DNA of 64,000 nt. It comes from Pirellulales bacterium (GTDB lineage: Bacteria; Planctomycetota; Planctomycetia; Pirellulales; DATAWG01). Made by a program: the position numbers and the translations under genes. Within the stretch, counting starts at the first letter, position 1. Each line of letters starts with the position of its first letter. The stretch spans positions 1-64,000 of the forward strand of contig DATAWG010000130.1 in assembly GCA_036267355.1 (NCBI GenBank). The letters are read 5' to 3'. The notes under the pieces were generated by a model. That model was not told the DNA's origin. It ran no database searches and saw only the letters and a program-made list of their open reading frames with translations. Of the stretch, positions 31,924 to 41,180 are shown one piece after another.

Positions 31924-33753
31924 CTACCGCGGGGCCAAAGCGTCCGAAGCGCTGCCGCCCTCTTGATAGAGCGGCAGGTAGCGATAGTAGACCTCGAGCG
32001 TCAGCGTCGAGAAGGCGGTGGTCACGATCCGACCCCCTTGCGGGCCCCACGTGTCGAGCGTCGGGAATTCCGGATCCCAGCTCCCGGCCGCGCAACCGCT
32101 GTGGCATTGGGCCTCGATCAGCGTCTTGCGCATCTGGTGGTTCCAAACGTCCCAATCGCGGCCCATCAGATTGTGCATCACCTGCGTGGCGTAGTACCAG
32201 TAATATGTGTCGCGGCGGCCGTTGTCGGGCAGGTGCTCGAGCAGATACTGCTTTCCTTCGACCATTGCCGGGTCGTCCGGCCGCATGCCCATATATTGCC
32301 ACGACAGCATGCCGATGGCCGTCATCGTCGGCGTTGGCTCGTTCGCTTCTTGATAGGAATAGAGCCCGCGATAGTTCCCCTTGCAGACCGAGCCGAGCCA
32401 GCGTTTTGCGTTGTCGAGCGTGGTCAGCCGCACGGGCACTCCGGCCAGTTGAGCGCTGTGCAAGGCCATGACTTGCCAACCGAGCACCGATGTGTCGCCA
32501 CCGGTGGGATCCTGCGGCACGTAGCGCCAGCCGCCCGTGGCCTGGTTTTGAGCTGCCTCGATGAATGCCACAGCCAGCGCTGCCGCATCGCCGACTTTTT
32601 GGTCCTTCGTCATGCCGTAGCATTCGCAGAGCGTCAGAGTGGCAAGGGCATGGGCATACATCTGGGCCACTGGCGAATCGGCCGCGAGATTTCCATTGCG
32701 GGCCTGATGCTTGATCAGCCAAAAGATTCCCTGGTTGACGACCGGCTGATACGGGCCTTGGCTTTTGTGCGTCTGGCCGGCGGCGAGGAATGTCAGCAGC
32801 GATAGCGACGTGGCAGCGACATCCGATTCGGCGCTGCCGGGGCCCGTGCAAGGATTGCCGACGCAATGCGCGGCGAAGCGCGACAGGCTCCAACTGCCAT
32901 TGGCATTGCGATGGCGGGCAAACCAATTCAGCGCCGCGATCACGGCCATTTCGGTGTTTTTCGTGCCGCCGTATTTGCCGAGCATTTCGCCCTTGCGGCC
33001 ACGGCCGCCGAAGCCGGTTCCATCGCCGCCGCTGCCGGGTTGATCTCCGAAGCCGTGGCCCGCGCCGATGCCCCCGCCGCCGCGAACAATTGGCCCGGGA
33101 CCGGTGGCCTGCACATTGAATCCGCCGAATCCGCCGCCATCCGGCCCGGCGGCATTTTGCCTTCCGCCGCCGCGATCGCTCAACGCGTCGTTGCCGGCGT
33201 TGCCCTGGCTTGTCACTTTGAATTGCGGATTGTTCAGATCGTCGGTATTGAGTTGGCTTGTATCCAGCGGAGCGACGAACGATTCGATCGGCTCAAGCGG
33301 CGGCCTGACGCGCACATCGTCGTTGACGGGCACGAAGCCGCTCGGCGCCGCCGGGGCGGGAAAATGAATCGCCCCCAGGATCAACAGCGCCGCGGCAAAC
33401 ACGAGCATGTGAACCACTGTGCTGGCGGCATACCAATGAATTTGCTCCCGCGTTTGCTCCCACATGTCGGACAATGCATCCCGAGCCCCTGGATGCCGAT
33501 CGAACTGCTGGCCGGCGAAGCTTCGGAGCGGCCGAGTAACGAGGCCGAAGGGACGTGCGAGATAGCCCACCGGCCTGACAGCGCCGCCGAGCCACCGCAG
33601 ACCGAGCCCCAATCGCTGCGCAAAAACGTTGCCGCACTGCGAGATCGATCCAAGGCGCGGCGTCATCCGGCCGAGCTTTTGGATGCCGTCCTGGCTCTCC
33701 TCACCGGAAGATTCTCGCGAAATTCCGGTGGTGAGCCCGCCAACATGTGACAT
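31924..33753 (-). CDS. Membrane-anchored squalene/prenyltransferase-type alpha-toroid protein
   Basis: 609 residues. About 100 N-terminal residues precede a single membrane segment (about 110-130, VHMLVFAAALLILGAIHF). A Gly-rich linker follows (about 190-265, with many GG and GF pairs), then an alpha/alpha-toroid (about 275-600) with repeats such as WFARHRNANGSWSL and AAQNQATGGWRYV, the squalene-hopene-cyclase/prenyltransferase-like fold. No DxDD cyclase motif is seen, so it is more likely a binding protein or non-cyclase. It is transcribed divergently from the PQQ-type propeller gene. A second member of this fold lies at 48377. The start could be internal (Met about 96). Confidence 0.82.
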   Translation of the reverse strand: MSHVGGLTTGISRESSGEESQDGIQKLGRMTPRLGSISQCGNVFAQRLGLGLRWLGGAVRPVGYLARPFGLVTRPLRSFAGQQFDRHPGARDALSDMWEQTREQIHWYAASTVVHMLVFAAALLILGAIHFPAPAAPSGFVPVNDDVRVRPPLEPIESFVAPLDTSQLNTDDLNNPQFKVTSQGNAGNDALSDRGGGRQNAAGPDGGGFGGFNVQATGPGPIVRGGGGIGAGHGFGDQPGSGGDGTGFGGRGRKGEMLGKYGGTKNTEMAVIAALNWFARHRNANGSWSLSRFAAHCVGNPCTGPGSAESDVAATSLSLLTFLAAGQTHKSQGPYQPVVNQGIFWLIKHQARNGNLAADSPVAQMYAHALATLTLCECYGMTKDQKVGDAAALAVAFIEAAQNQATGGWRYVPQDPTGGDTSVLGWQVMALHSAQLAGVPVRLTTLDNAKRWLGSVCKGNYRGLYSYQEANEPTPTMTAIGMLSWQYMGMRPDDPAMVEGKQYLLEHLPDNGRRDTYYWYYATQVMHNLMGRDWDVWNHQMRKTLIEAQCHSGCAAGSWDPEFPTLDTWGPQGGRIVTTAFSTLTLEVYYRYLPLYQEGGSASDALAPR

Positions 33754-33971
33754 GGATCAGCTTCTCGGCGGTCGAAAACGGGCGACAGAATGCCACCCTT
33801 TAGGCTACAAACCATTATGGTTCGGTTTCGAAGCCGCGACAAGCGGAAGGGCCCTAGGTAGACCGATTGCCGCACCTCGACCGCCCAGACAATCCCGCAC
33901 CAAGCCGGCCTCCCTGGCATAACCCATCTTTTCAGCACCTTTACCATGTTCCTATACTGAACTGTCCGCAC

Positions 33972-36515
33972 ATGGGTGCCTCAACTACTTACTTGGTCGG
34001 CCAGTCCCGCCCCGGCATCGGGCTGCAACACATCGTTCTCATTCAAGACAGCCCAGTGCAGCGACTTCCGTCAAAACCTTCCTTGCGCTCCGGCTGGTCT
34101 CGCTTTTGGCGGCGGACTGCCGCATTGGTATGCGGTGTGTCGGCGATCTGGCTTTTCCAAATCGCGCCTCCAGTACGAGCTCAATGGGGGCAAACCGTCG
34201 CCGGCGACCTTTCGCCGACCATTCGGGTCGACGAGATCGATCCCGCCGCCAGGGCGCTGCTGGAGCGAGTTAAAGCCAACGTGGCCGAGAAGCAGTGGGA
34301 CGAGGCCGTCGACACCCTCCGGCAGGTGATGGAGCAGCAGGGGACGAAGCTGATTCGCCTCGATGAAACTCGGTTTATCCCGGTTCGCGAGTATTGCCAA
34401 ATCCGATTGGCCGAGTTGCCCGACTCGGCGCGAGCGCTCTACCGCAGCCGAGTCGATCCACTGGCAAAGCAATGGTACGACGAAGGACTTGCCGCCCACA
34501 ATGCGGAACCGCTCCGCCGTGTCGTGGATCAATTGTTTTTGAGCAGTTGGACCGACAAGGCACTGCTTGCGCTCGGCGACATGGCCCTTGAGGAAGGAGC
34601 TTTTTCCCGGGCTCGCTGGTGCTGGGAGCGGATCAGTCCGGCCCTACGCACACCCGACGGCCGACCACTCTGGCTCGATTTGCGCGCGGCGCGCGAAACG
34701 GGCGCCGCTGCGATTGCCGCGAAACCGCCGGAGCCCGCGGCGCAAGCCAAGGGTGTCGCGTCGGCGCCGCAATGGCTCGCTTATCCCGACACGCGACTGA
34801 ATCTTGCCGAGGTGCGCGCGCGGCTTGTCTTGGCGTCGATTCTCGAAGGTTCGCTTGTTCGGGCGCGGATCGAGTTGGCCGACTTCGCGCGGCGCCATCC
34901 GGAAACTCGCGGAAAGATCGCCGGCCGGGAAGGCGCCTATGCGGATTTGCTCGCTGGCATGTTGAAGACGGCCGAACAGCGGCCCGCGCCAAAGCCGCCA
35001 ACCGATTGGCTGACATTCGCCGATTCGTTCGACCGAACCATGAGTGCCGCACCCGATCCCGGGCCGCACACGGCCTGGTCGAGGCCCATCGATCTGCCGT
35101 TGAACCATGCCGGCCCGTTTCGTGCCGATGTCAATATTAACCGCGAGCCGTTCGGCCTGCCTGAGCGGCGGCCGGCGGAAGATCAGCGAAGCCTGATGTG
35201 CTTCCATCCGCTGGTGGTTGGCAATCTGGTGTTGCTGAATTCGCTCGACAAGATTTACGCGTTCGATCTGAGGACGGGCGAACCGGCTTGGCCTGATAAG
35301 ACCAAGCCTGAAATGGGCGAGATTTATTCCGGCCGAGCGCGGCAGGATACGTTTGTTGGCGACACTGCCGGCAATCAATTCCACACGTTCGGAGTGCCGC
35401 GGTTTACGATGTCGGTCGTCGCCCAGCGGTTGTATGCCCGGCTTGGCTCGCCGATTACCGGCCGGCAGCTCGGGTCGGGCGTTTCCACCGGTGGCAGTTA
35501 TTTGGTGTGCCTCGACCTCTCGGCCCAAGGACGACTGGTGTGGCGAATTCCGCAAACCTCGCAAGAAGAAGATCGCTGGGCATTCGAGGGTTCGCCGGTT
35601 TGCGATGGCGACAATGTGTATGTGGCCCTGCGATACAACGATAGCGTCGCGCCGCAAGAACACGTCGCTTGCTACGACGCTCAGACCGGCGTCGAGCGCT
35701 GGCGGCGGCTCGTCTGCTCCGCCGAATCCCCCGCCCGCGGACTGGCCGACGAAATCACCAACAACCTGCTCACCCTTGACCACGACACGCTGTATCTGAA
35801 CACCAATCTCGGCGCCATCGCCGCGATCTCGACCGACGGACAAATTCGCTGGTTGAGCCAATATCCACGGGCGAAGCACTCCAGCGGCAGCGACCATGGC
35901 GACAATTTCTACCGCGATCTAAATCCGTGCGTTTTTTATCGCGGCAGCGTGCTGGCGGCGCCGACCGATTGCGAGGAAATTTTTTCGCTCGATGGCTCGA
36001 CCGGCCAATTGCTTTGGGCCAGCAGCCTGCCGCGCGACGTAGTACATCTATTGGGCGTCGGCGGCGGAAACTTGATCGCCAGCGGTCAGAGCCTGTGGTG
36101 GCTCAACGTCGATGGCGGCAAAGTGATTTATCGCTGGCCCGACCAAACCACCGTCCACGGCTACGGCCGCGGAGCCCTCGTGGGAGATGAAGTTTATTTC
36201 CCGACACGCTCGGAAATCCACGTGTTTCGTCAAGCTCTCGGACATCATGCCGACGCCGAGGGGCACGGTTCGGCCGCAATTGATCCAACCCAAGCCGAGG
36301 TTCGTGAACCGATCCGGCTCGATACCCGCAACCCGCCGCAATCGGGCGGCAATCTTGTCGTCGCCGGTGGCTATTTATTGATCGCCACGCCCGACAAGCT
36401 ATTCGCTTTGGGCCCGCATGCCGCCGCCGCGCCGATCGAACGCGAAGTAACCCAAGCGGGGGCGCAATCTCGCGCCGATCCCCCCGAACCGACCCACCCC
36501 GCCGCCGAACAATGA
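33972..36515 (+). CDS. Exported PQQ-type beta-propeller protein
   Basis: About 847 residues from ATG 33972; the frame opens at 33867. A membrane/signal segment lies after about 45 residues (TAALVCGVSAIWLFQIAPPVRAQ). A helical region (about 70-220) may be TPR-like (LRQVMEQQ, WDEAVDTL). From about 380 on it has PQQ-binding-like blade motifs: VLLNSLDKIYAFDLRTGEPAW, VACYDAQTGVERWRR, IFSLDGSTGQLLWA. Eight-bladed propellers of this kind are scaffolds or dehydrogenase relatives; no catalytic site is evident. A TATACT at 33953-33958 could serve as a -10 box, which is why I choose 33972, though the leader would be short. Divergent from the toroid gene. It may belong with the MoxR run that follows 143 nt later. 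Confidence 0.82.
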   Translation: MGASTTYLVGQSRPGIGLQHIVLIQDSPVQRLPSKPSLRSGWSRFWRRTAALVCGVSAIWLFQIAPPVRAQWGQTVAGDLSPTIRVDEIDPAARALLERVKANVAEKQWDEAVDTLRQVMEQQGTKLIRLDETRFIPVREYCQIRLAELPDSARALYRSRVDPLAKQWYDEGLAAHNAEPLRRVVDQLFLSSWTDKALLALGDMALEEGAFSRARWCWERISPALRTPDGRPLWLDLRAARETGAAAIAAKPPEPAAQAKGVASAPQWLAYPDTRLNLAEVRARLVLASILEGSLVRARIELADFARRHPETRGKIAGREGAYADLLAGMLKTAEQRPAPKPPTDWLTFADSFDRTMSAAPDPGPHTAWSRPIDLPLNHAGPFRADVNINREPFGLPERRPAEDQRSLMCFHPLVVGNLVLLNSLDKIYAFDLRTGEPAWPDKTKPEMGEIYSGRARQDTFVGDTAGNQFHTFGVPRFTMSVVAQRLYARLGSPITGRQLGSGVSTGGSYLVCLDLSAQGRLVWRIPQTSQEEDRWAFEGSPVCDGDNVYVALRYNDSVAPQEHVACYDAQTGVERWRRLVCSAESPARGLADEITNNLLTLDHDTLYLNTNLGAIAAISTDGQIRWLSQYPRAKHSSGSDHGDNFYRDLNPCVFYRGSVLAAPTDCEEIFSLDGSTGQLLWASSLPRDVVHLLGVGGGNLIASGQSLWWLNVDGGKVIYRWPDQTTVHGYGRGALVGDEVYFPTRSEIHVFRQALGHHADAEGHGSAAIDPTQAEVREPIRLDTRNPPQSGGNLVVAGGYLLIATPDKLFALGPHAAAAPIEREVTQAGAQSRADPPEPTHPAAEQ

Positions 36516-36548
36516 ACCATCCGCGCTCGCCGCGCAACCAACAATATT

Positions 36549-36616
36549 GACGCGCGAAACCGCAAGCGAGCCGCCAACTCAATCGGCTCTGTACATCGCT
36601 AGCGGTTTCGCGCGTC
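36549..36616. repeat. Palindromic element, family B
   Basis: The 21-nt arms at 36549-36569 and 36596-36616 differ by one base; spacer 26 nt. It lies between the propeller gene and the moxR leader. Confidence 0.85.
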
Positions 36617-36617
36617 T

Positions 36618-36658
36618 CGCCTACCCCGCTTCCCCTCACCCTCACCCGTCCTCCCCCC
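36618..36658 (+). promoter_or_regulatory. C-rich start-abutting tract before moxR
   Basis: A run of CCCCTCACCCTCACCC-type sequence ending in CCCCCC right at the ATG. No Shine-Dalgarno site. Confidence 0.6.
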
Positions 36659-37714
36659 ATGCCCCCCGAAGATGATCTGCAAGCCGTTCAGAAGCTGAAC
36701 GAAGCCTATCGACGCATTGTTGCCGAGCTAGCGAAGGTGGTCGTCGGCCAGCACGAGGTGATCGAGCAATTGCTCGTGGCGCTGTTTGCCCGCGGGCATT
36801 GTTTGCTGGTCGGCGTGCCGGGATTGGCGAAGACGCTGATGATCCGCTCGCTGGCGGATTCGCTGTCGCTGGATTTCAACCGCATCCAATTCACGCCCGA
36901 CTTGATGCCGAGCGACATCACCGGCACGGAAGTGATTCAAGAAGACAAATCGACGGGGAGCCGGGCGTTCAAATTTCTGCGCGGTCCGATTTTCGCCAAC
37001 GTGATCCTGGCCGACGAAATCAATCGCACGCCGCCGAAAACGCAAGCCGCGCTCTTGGAGGCGATGCAGGAATACCAAGTCACCGTCGGCGGCACGCGGC
37101 ATCGGCTGATCGAGCCGTTTTTCGTGCTTGCCACGCAGAATCCCATCGAGCAGGAAGGGACCTATCCGCTCCCCGAAGCGCAGTTGGACCGCTTCATGTT
37201 CAATATCCGCGTCGATTATCCGAACGAAGAGGAAGAGTTCCAGATCGTGAAGCGCACGACGGCCGACGTGCAGCCCTCGATCACGCCGACGCTCAATGCC
37301 GACGAAATCGCGAACCTCGCGCGGATCGTCCGACGTGTGCCCGTTGCCGATCATGTGACCCGCTATGCCCTGCAATTCACCCGGCTGACGCGGAAGGAAA
37401 AAGGCGACGTGCCCGAGTTCATTCGCAAATACGTCAGTTGGGGCGCGGGGCCGCGAGCCAGCCAATACCTGGTACTTGCGGCAAAAGCCCGGGCCGTGTT
37501 GCATGGCCGGTATTTCGCCAATTGCGACGACATTCGAGCGGTCGCCCCGCCCGTGTTGCGGCATCGCATCCTGACCAATTTCAACGCCGAGGCCGAGGGC
37601 ATCAAGCCCGACGATCTGGTCGCCCGCCTGATCGCCACCATTCCCTTCGACGACTACGACGAGAGCGCCGGTGGAAAGCTTCCCCAAGTATTTCGATCCG
37701 CAGACGCTGGCTAA
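36659..37714 (+). CDS. moxR: MoxR-family AAA+ ATPase
   Basis: 351 residues. Walker A is GVPGLAKT (52-59), Walker B VILADE (115-120), followed by NRTPPKTQAALLEAMQE and sensor motif FVLATQNPIEQEGTYPLPEAQLDRF. MoxR proteins act as chaperone-like ATPases that mature or insert metal into von Willebrand proteins encoded beside them. Here the next gene is a DUF58 protein and two vWA proteins follow, the classical arrangement. The downstream gene starts inside this one (44-nt overlap), so translation is coupled. The start is the ATG at 36659 with a C-rich leader. This is the first gene of the seven-gene run. Confidence 0.96.
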   Translation: MPPEDDLQAVQKLNEAYRRIVAELAKVVVGQHEVIEQLLVALFARGHCLLVGVPGLAKTLMIRSLADSLSLDFNRIQFTPDLMPSDITGTEVIQEDKSTGSRAFKFLRGPIFANVILADEINRTPPKTQAALLEAMQEYQVTVGGTRHRLIEPFFVLATQNPIEQEGTYPLPEAQLDRFMFNIRVDYPNEEEEFQIVKRTTADVQPSITPTLNADEIANLARIVRRVPVADHVTRYALQFTRLTRKEKGDVPEFIRKYVSWGAGPRASQYLVLAAKARAVLHGRYFANCDDIRAVAPPVLRHRILTNFNAEAEGIKPDDLVARLIATIPFDDYDESAGGKLPQVFRSADAG

Positions 37715-38573
37715 GCTGCGCGGCTTGGAGCTGCGCGCACGGCTGATCGTCGAAGGCTATGTGTCGGGCGTGCATCGCAGCCCGTTTCATGGGTTTTCGA
37801 TCGAATTCGCCGAGCATCGCGAATACGTTCCCGGCGACGACGTGCGCTATGTCGATTGGAAGGTCTACGGCAAAACCGACAAATACTATCTCAAGCAATA
37901 CGAGGAAGAAACCAATCTCATCAGCTATCTGCTCGTCGACGGCAGCCAGAGCATGGCCTATCGGAGCAACGAGGCCGGGCTCTCGAAGCTCGAATATTCG
38001 CAATGCCTGGCGGCGGCGCTGGGATATTTGATTTTGAACCAGCAGGATAGCGTCGGGCTGGTGACGTTCGACGAGCAGGTGCGCACGCTTGTGCGGCCGA
38101 GCAGCAATCCGTCGCATTTGAAGCAACTGCTGCACGTGATGGAGCAGATGAAGCCGGAGGGCAAAACGGCGGCGGGAGCGATTTTCCACGATCTGGCCGA
38201 GCGGCTCAAGAAACGCGGCATCGTGCTGGTGTTCAGCGATTTGTTCGACCGGGTGCCGGCGATTCTTGCCGGATTGAAACATTTTCGCCATCGGCGGCAT
38301 GAAGTGGTGATCTTCCACGTGCTCGATCCGGCCGAATTGGATTTTCCCTTCCGGCAGATGACGCTTTTCAAGGGGCTCGAACAATTCCCGAACCTGCTGG
38401 CCAATCCGCAAGGCCTGCGGCGCGCTTATCTCGAACAATTTGGCGAGTTTTTGCGGAGCGTCCGCGAAGGCTGCCGCGAACACCGCATCGACTACGTGCA
38501 AGTCCGCACCGACCAACCGGTAGACCTCGCCCTATCGGCGTATTTGACGCAGAGATTAGGGGCGAGGGGCTAG
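37671..38573 (+). CDS. DUF58 (vWA-like) protein
   Basis: 300 residues from a GTG start at 37671, inside the moxR 3' end. The DUF58 signature REYVPGDDVRYVDWKVYGKTDKYYLK (about 49-75) is clear and a vWA-like MIDAS follows (LLVDGSQSM, about 86-94). DUF58 proteins accompany MoxR ATPases and are thought to be their targets; no membrane segment is seen, so it is cytosolic. The C-terminal residues LGARG are encoded by the beginning of the G-rich tract that follows. The family function is known only by association. Confidence 0.93.
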   Translation: MESFPKYFDPQTLAKLRGLELRARLIVEGYVSGVHRSPFHGFSIEFAEHREYVPGDDVRYVDWKVYGKTDKYYLKQYEEETNLISYLLVDGSQSMAYRSNEAGLSKLEYSQCLAAALGYLILNQQDSVGLVTFDEQVRTLVRPSSNPSHLKQLLHVMEQMKPEGKTAAGAIFHDLAERLKKRGIVLVFSDLFDRVPAILAGLKHFRHRRHEVVIFHVLDPAELDFPFRQMTLFKGLEQFPNLLANPQGLRRAYLEQFGEFLRSVREGCREHRIDYVQVRTDQPVDLALSAYLTQRLGARG

Positions 38574-38616
38574 GGGCGAAGGGCGAGGGGCGAAGGGCGA
38601 AGGGCGAGGGGCGAGT
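38562..38616 (+). repeat. G-rich low-complexity tract between DUF58 and BatA-like genes
   Basis: Repeated GGGGCGA / AGGGCGA units covering the end of the DUF58 gene and beyond. On the coding strand it has several G3-G4 runs and so could form a G-quadruplex. It is complementary to the C-rich tract at 38698-38737 and could pair with it over a loop of about 80 nt. Confidence 0.6.
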
Positions 38617-38697
38617 AAGGAAAAGCCATCGTGCAACCGACAATCAGTTTCTACCAACCGCGCCATTGCCACCATACGGCTCCGCTTCGTCTCTTCG

Positions 38698-38737
38698 TTC
38701 CTCGCCCCTCGCCCCTCGCCCCTCGCCCCTAATCCCC
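38698..38737 (+). promoter_or_regulatory. C-rich start-abutting tract before the BatA-like gene
   Basis: Composed of CTCGCCC units up to the ATG at 38738. No ribosome site is seen. Confidence 0.6.
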
Positions 38738-41110
38738 ATGTTCTCCCACATCGGCATGCTCTGGTGGTTGGCGGCGGCGGCTGCGCCGCTCGTGATCCAT
38801 CTGCTGAGCCGGCGGCGCTATCGCGAGATGAGCTGGGCGGCGATGGAATATTTGCTCGCCGCGCTGCAGAAGCGATCGCGGCGGCTGCGATTCGAGCAGT
38901 GGTTGCTGCTGGCGATTCGCACGGCTCTGATCGTGGCGGTCGTGATCGCCGTCGCCGGGCCGTATGTCGAGCGAATCGGTGGAACCGTTGCCGCCGGCAA
39001 TTCGGTGCATCGCGTGCTGGTGCTCGATGGATCGTACTCGATGGCCTACAAGCCCGGCGACCGCAGCCGCTTCGAACAAGCCAAGGATTTGATTCGCGAT
39101 ATCGTCGCCCGCAGCGTGCAAGGCGATGGGTTCACGCTTGTGCTGATGAGCGCCCCGGCCCGGACCGTGGTGGGCACGCCGGCATTCGTTTCCGACGAAG
39201 TTCGCGATGCGCTGCGGCGGCTCAAAAACTCCTCGGCATCCGATGTCGCCGCGGCCCAACGGCTCGTCGACGAAGACGATTTTCTCAAGGAATTGCGCGA
39301 TCTGAAGCTGCCGCAAGGAGGCGGCGATCTGGCGGGCGCCATCGACCGCGTAGACGACATCATCGCCCGCGCCAAACGCGAATTTCCGCGGCTCAGCAAC
39401 ACGGAAGTCTATTTTCTTTCCGATCTGGGCCGCACGAAATGGGAGCCCGGCCTCGCGGCCGGCGGACCAGTTCGGCAGCGGCTCGTGCGCCTCGCCGCAT
39501 CGGCGCGGCTGTCGGTCGCCGACCTGGGCCAGCAGCATTGCGAAAATCTCGCCGTCACCAGCCTGCGAGCGACCCAAGCCGGGCAATCGATCTACACGAC
39601 CAAAGGACCGATCGATATTGCCGCCGAAGTGCACGATTTCGGCAGCCAGTCGCATTCGGTTCGTGCCGAACTGTTGGTCGATTCGCTGCGAGTGCAAGAT
39701 CGATCGCTCAACCTGGCGGCCGGCAATGAGCAAAGCGTCGATTTCGCCTATCGATTCACTTCCCCCGGCGATCATTCGCTCGAGGTACGCTTGGTCGGGG
39801 ATCCGTCGGACGCCTTGGATGTCGACAATCATCGCTGGCTGGTGCTGCCGGTGAAGGATTCGATTTCGGCGCTGGTGGTCAACGGCGAAGGCGCGGCCCA
39901 GCATGCCCGCTATTTGGTCGATGCATTGAATCCGTATCGCGACGGTTCGGAATCGATGCCTGTGCAGGTCGAGCAAGTGCCGGATGGCGGCTTGTTGGAT
40001 TTGGATCTGCGGCGCTTCGATTGCATTTTCCTGAGCAACGTGGCTCAATTTACCGCCGGCGAGGCCCACGATCTGGCGACCTACGTTGGCGGCGGCGGCG
40101 GCTTGGTGTTCTTTCTCGGCGATCGCGTCGATGCCTCGCTTTACAACGACCAACTTGGTGGCCTTCGGCCGGGGTGGCCGCGCCTGCTGCCGGCGCTGCT
40201 GGATGGGCGATCGGAGCCGGGCGCCTACCATTTCGATCCGCTCGACTACGCCGATCCGCTGGTTCATGAATTCGCCGGCAACGAACGGGCCGGCTTGCTG
40301 AGCACGATCGTGAGCCGTTATTTCCGCCTGAAAAAGCCCGGCCCTTCCTCCCACGTAGCAATGGCGTTTCGCCCGACCGGCGATCCGGCGATCGTCGCCG
40401 CGCGAATCAATGGCGACAACAGGCAAGCCTCGGAGCCTGCGTCGCAAGTCAAGGGAGTCGCTGCCGAATCCTCCCCTCCTCCTGCCGCCGCCCCGTCTTC
40501 CGTTGCCGCCAAGCATCCGCCATCCGGCGGCCGATCGATCCTCGTCGCATTGCCGGCATCGTTCGCATCGGTCGATCCGGCAACGAAGGAACCCTGGTCG
40601 AACTGGCCGTTGAAGGCCAGCTTTCAACCGCTGATGCAAAATCTCCTGCTGGGTGCGATCGGTCCCCAAGGTGCGGACCGCACTGTGTCGGTCGGCCAGC
40701 CGCTCGAATCGGCGCTGCCGACCGGCGGCGCGAGCGCCGCGGTCGTGTTGCAAAACCCCGAGGGCCGCAAGGAACAGATCCGCATTGCGGCACGCGACGC
40801 ATCGAATCGCTGGTCGTATGCCGACACGTGGCAAAGCGGCATCTATCGGGCCGAGGTGCCTGCCGCCGCAAGCCAAGGTCGCTTGTATGCCGTGAACATC
40901 AATCCGACGGAAAGCGCGCTGGTGAAAATCGATCCCGCCCTGCTGCCGGAGCAACTCACCGTTGTCCCCGCCGTCGACGGCGCGCAACAACAGCCCACCA
41001 CGCAACTCGGCGCCCAAAGCAATGAATCGCGTTTGTTCCTCTATATCGCATTGAGCCTATTGCTCCTGGAAACGGTGGTCGCCTGGTGGTTCGGCTACCG
41101 AGCCGCTTAG
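38738..41110 (+). CDS. BatA-like membrane protein with vWA domain
   Basis: 790 residues. The N-terminal BatA domain has a first membrane helix (about 8-24) then HLLSRRRYREMSWAAMEYL and a second helix (about 56-76). A vWA domain follows with MIDAS D97-G-S99-Y-S101. Periplasmic beta domains and a low-complexity Ser/Pro/Ala segment (about 585-620) come next, then a C-terminal membrane helix (about 768-787). BatA/BatB-type proteins were named for aerotolerance, and the N-terminal domain is widespread in planctomycetes. The large middle is predicted to face outside. The upstream ATG at 38666 is rejected because its residues come from the low-complexity tract. Third gene of the run. Confidence 0.9.
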   Translation: MFSHIGMLWWLAAAAAPLVIHLLSRRRYREMSWAAMEYLLAALQKRSRRLRFEQWLLLAIRTALIVAVVIAVAGPYVERIGGTVAAGNSVHRVLVLDGSYSMAYKPGDRSRFEQAKDLIRDIVARSVQGDGFTLVLMSAPARTVVGTPAFVSDEVRDALRRLKNSSASDVAAAQRLVDEDDFLKELRDLKLPQGGGDLAGAIDRVDDIIARAKREFPRLSNTEVYFLSDLGRTKWEPGLAAGGPVRQRLVRLAASARLSVADLGQQHCENLAVTSLRATQAGQSIYTTKGPIDIAAEVHDFGSQSHSVRAELLVDSLRVQDRSLNLAAGNEQSVDFAYRFTSPGDHSLEVRLVGDPSDALDVDNHRWLVLPVKDSISALVVNGEGAAQHARYLVDALNPYRDGSESMPVQVEQVPDGGLLDLDLRRFDCIFLSNVAQFTAGEAHDLATYVGGGGGLVFFLGDRVDASLYNDQLGGLRPGWPRLLPALLDGRSEPGAYHFDPLDYADPLVHEFAGNERAGLLSTIVSRYFRLKKPGPSSHVAMAFRPTGDPAIVAARINGDNRQASEPASQVKGVAAESSPPPAAAPSSVAAKHPPSGGRSILVALPASFASVDPATKEPWSNWPLKASFQPLMQNLLLGAIGPQGADRTVSVGQPLESALPTGGASAAVVLQNPEGRKEQIRIAARDASNRWSYADTWQSGIYRAEVPAAASQGRLYAVNINPTESALVKIDPALLPEQLTVVPAVDGAQQQPTTQLGAQSNESRLFLYIALSLLLLETVVAWWFGYRAA

Positions 41111-41140
41111 GAAAACCGTCAATCTTAATTCGGCTCCGCC

Positions 41141-41180
41141 CTGCTCCTTCACTCGCCCCTCGCCCCTCACTCCTAAGCCC
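41141..41180 (+). promoter_or_regulatory. C-rich start-abutting tract before the second vWA gene
   Basis: CCTTCACTCGCCCCTCGCCC-like sequence ends directly at the ATG 41181; no Shine-Dalgarno site. Confidence 0.55.

Noticed and set aside
38729-41017. 762-residue open frame on the minus strand
   Set aside because: It is the antisense of the BatA-like gene; its translation is Arg/Gln/His-rich without domain motifs, typical of GC-rich shadows.
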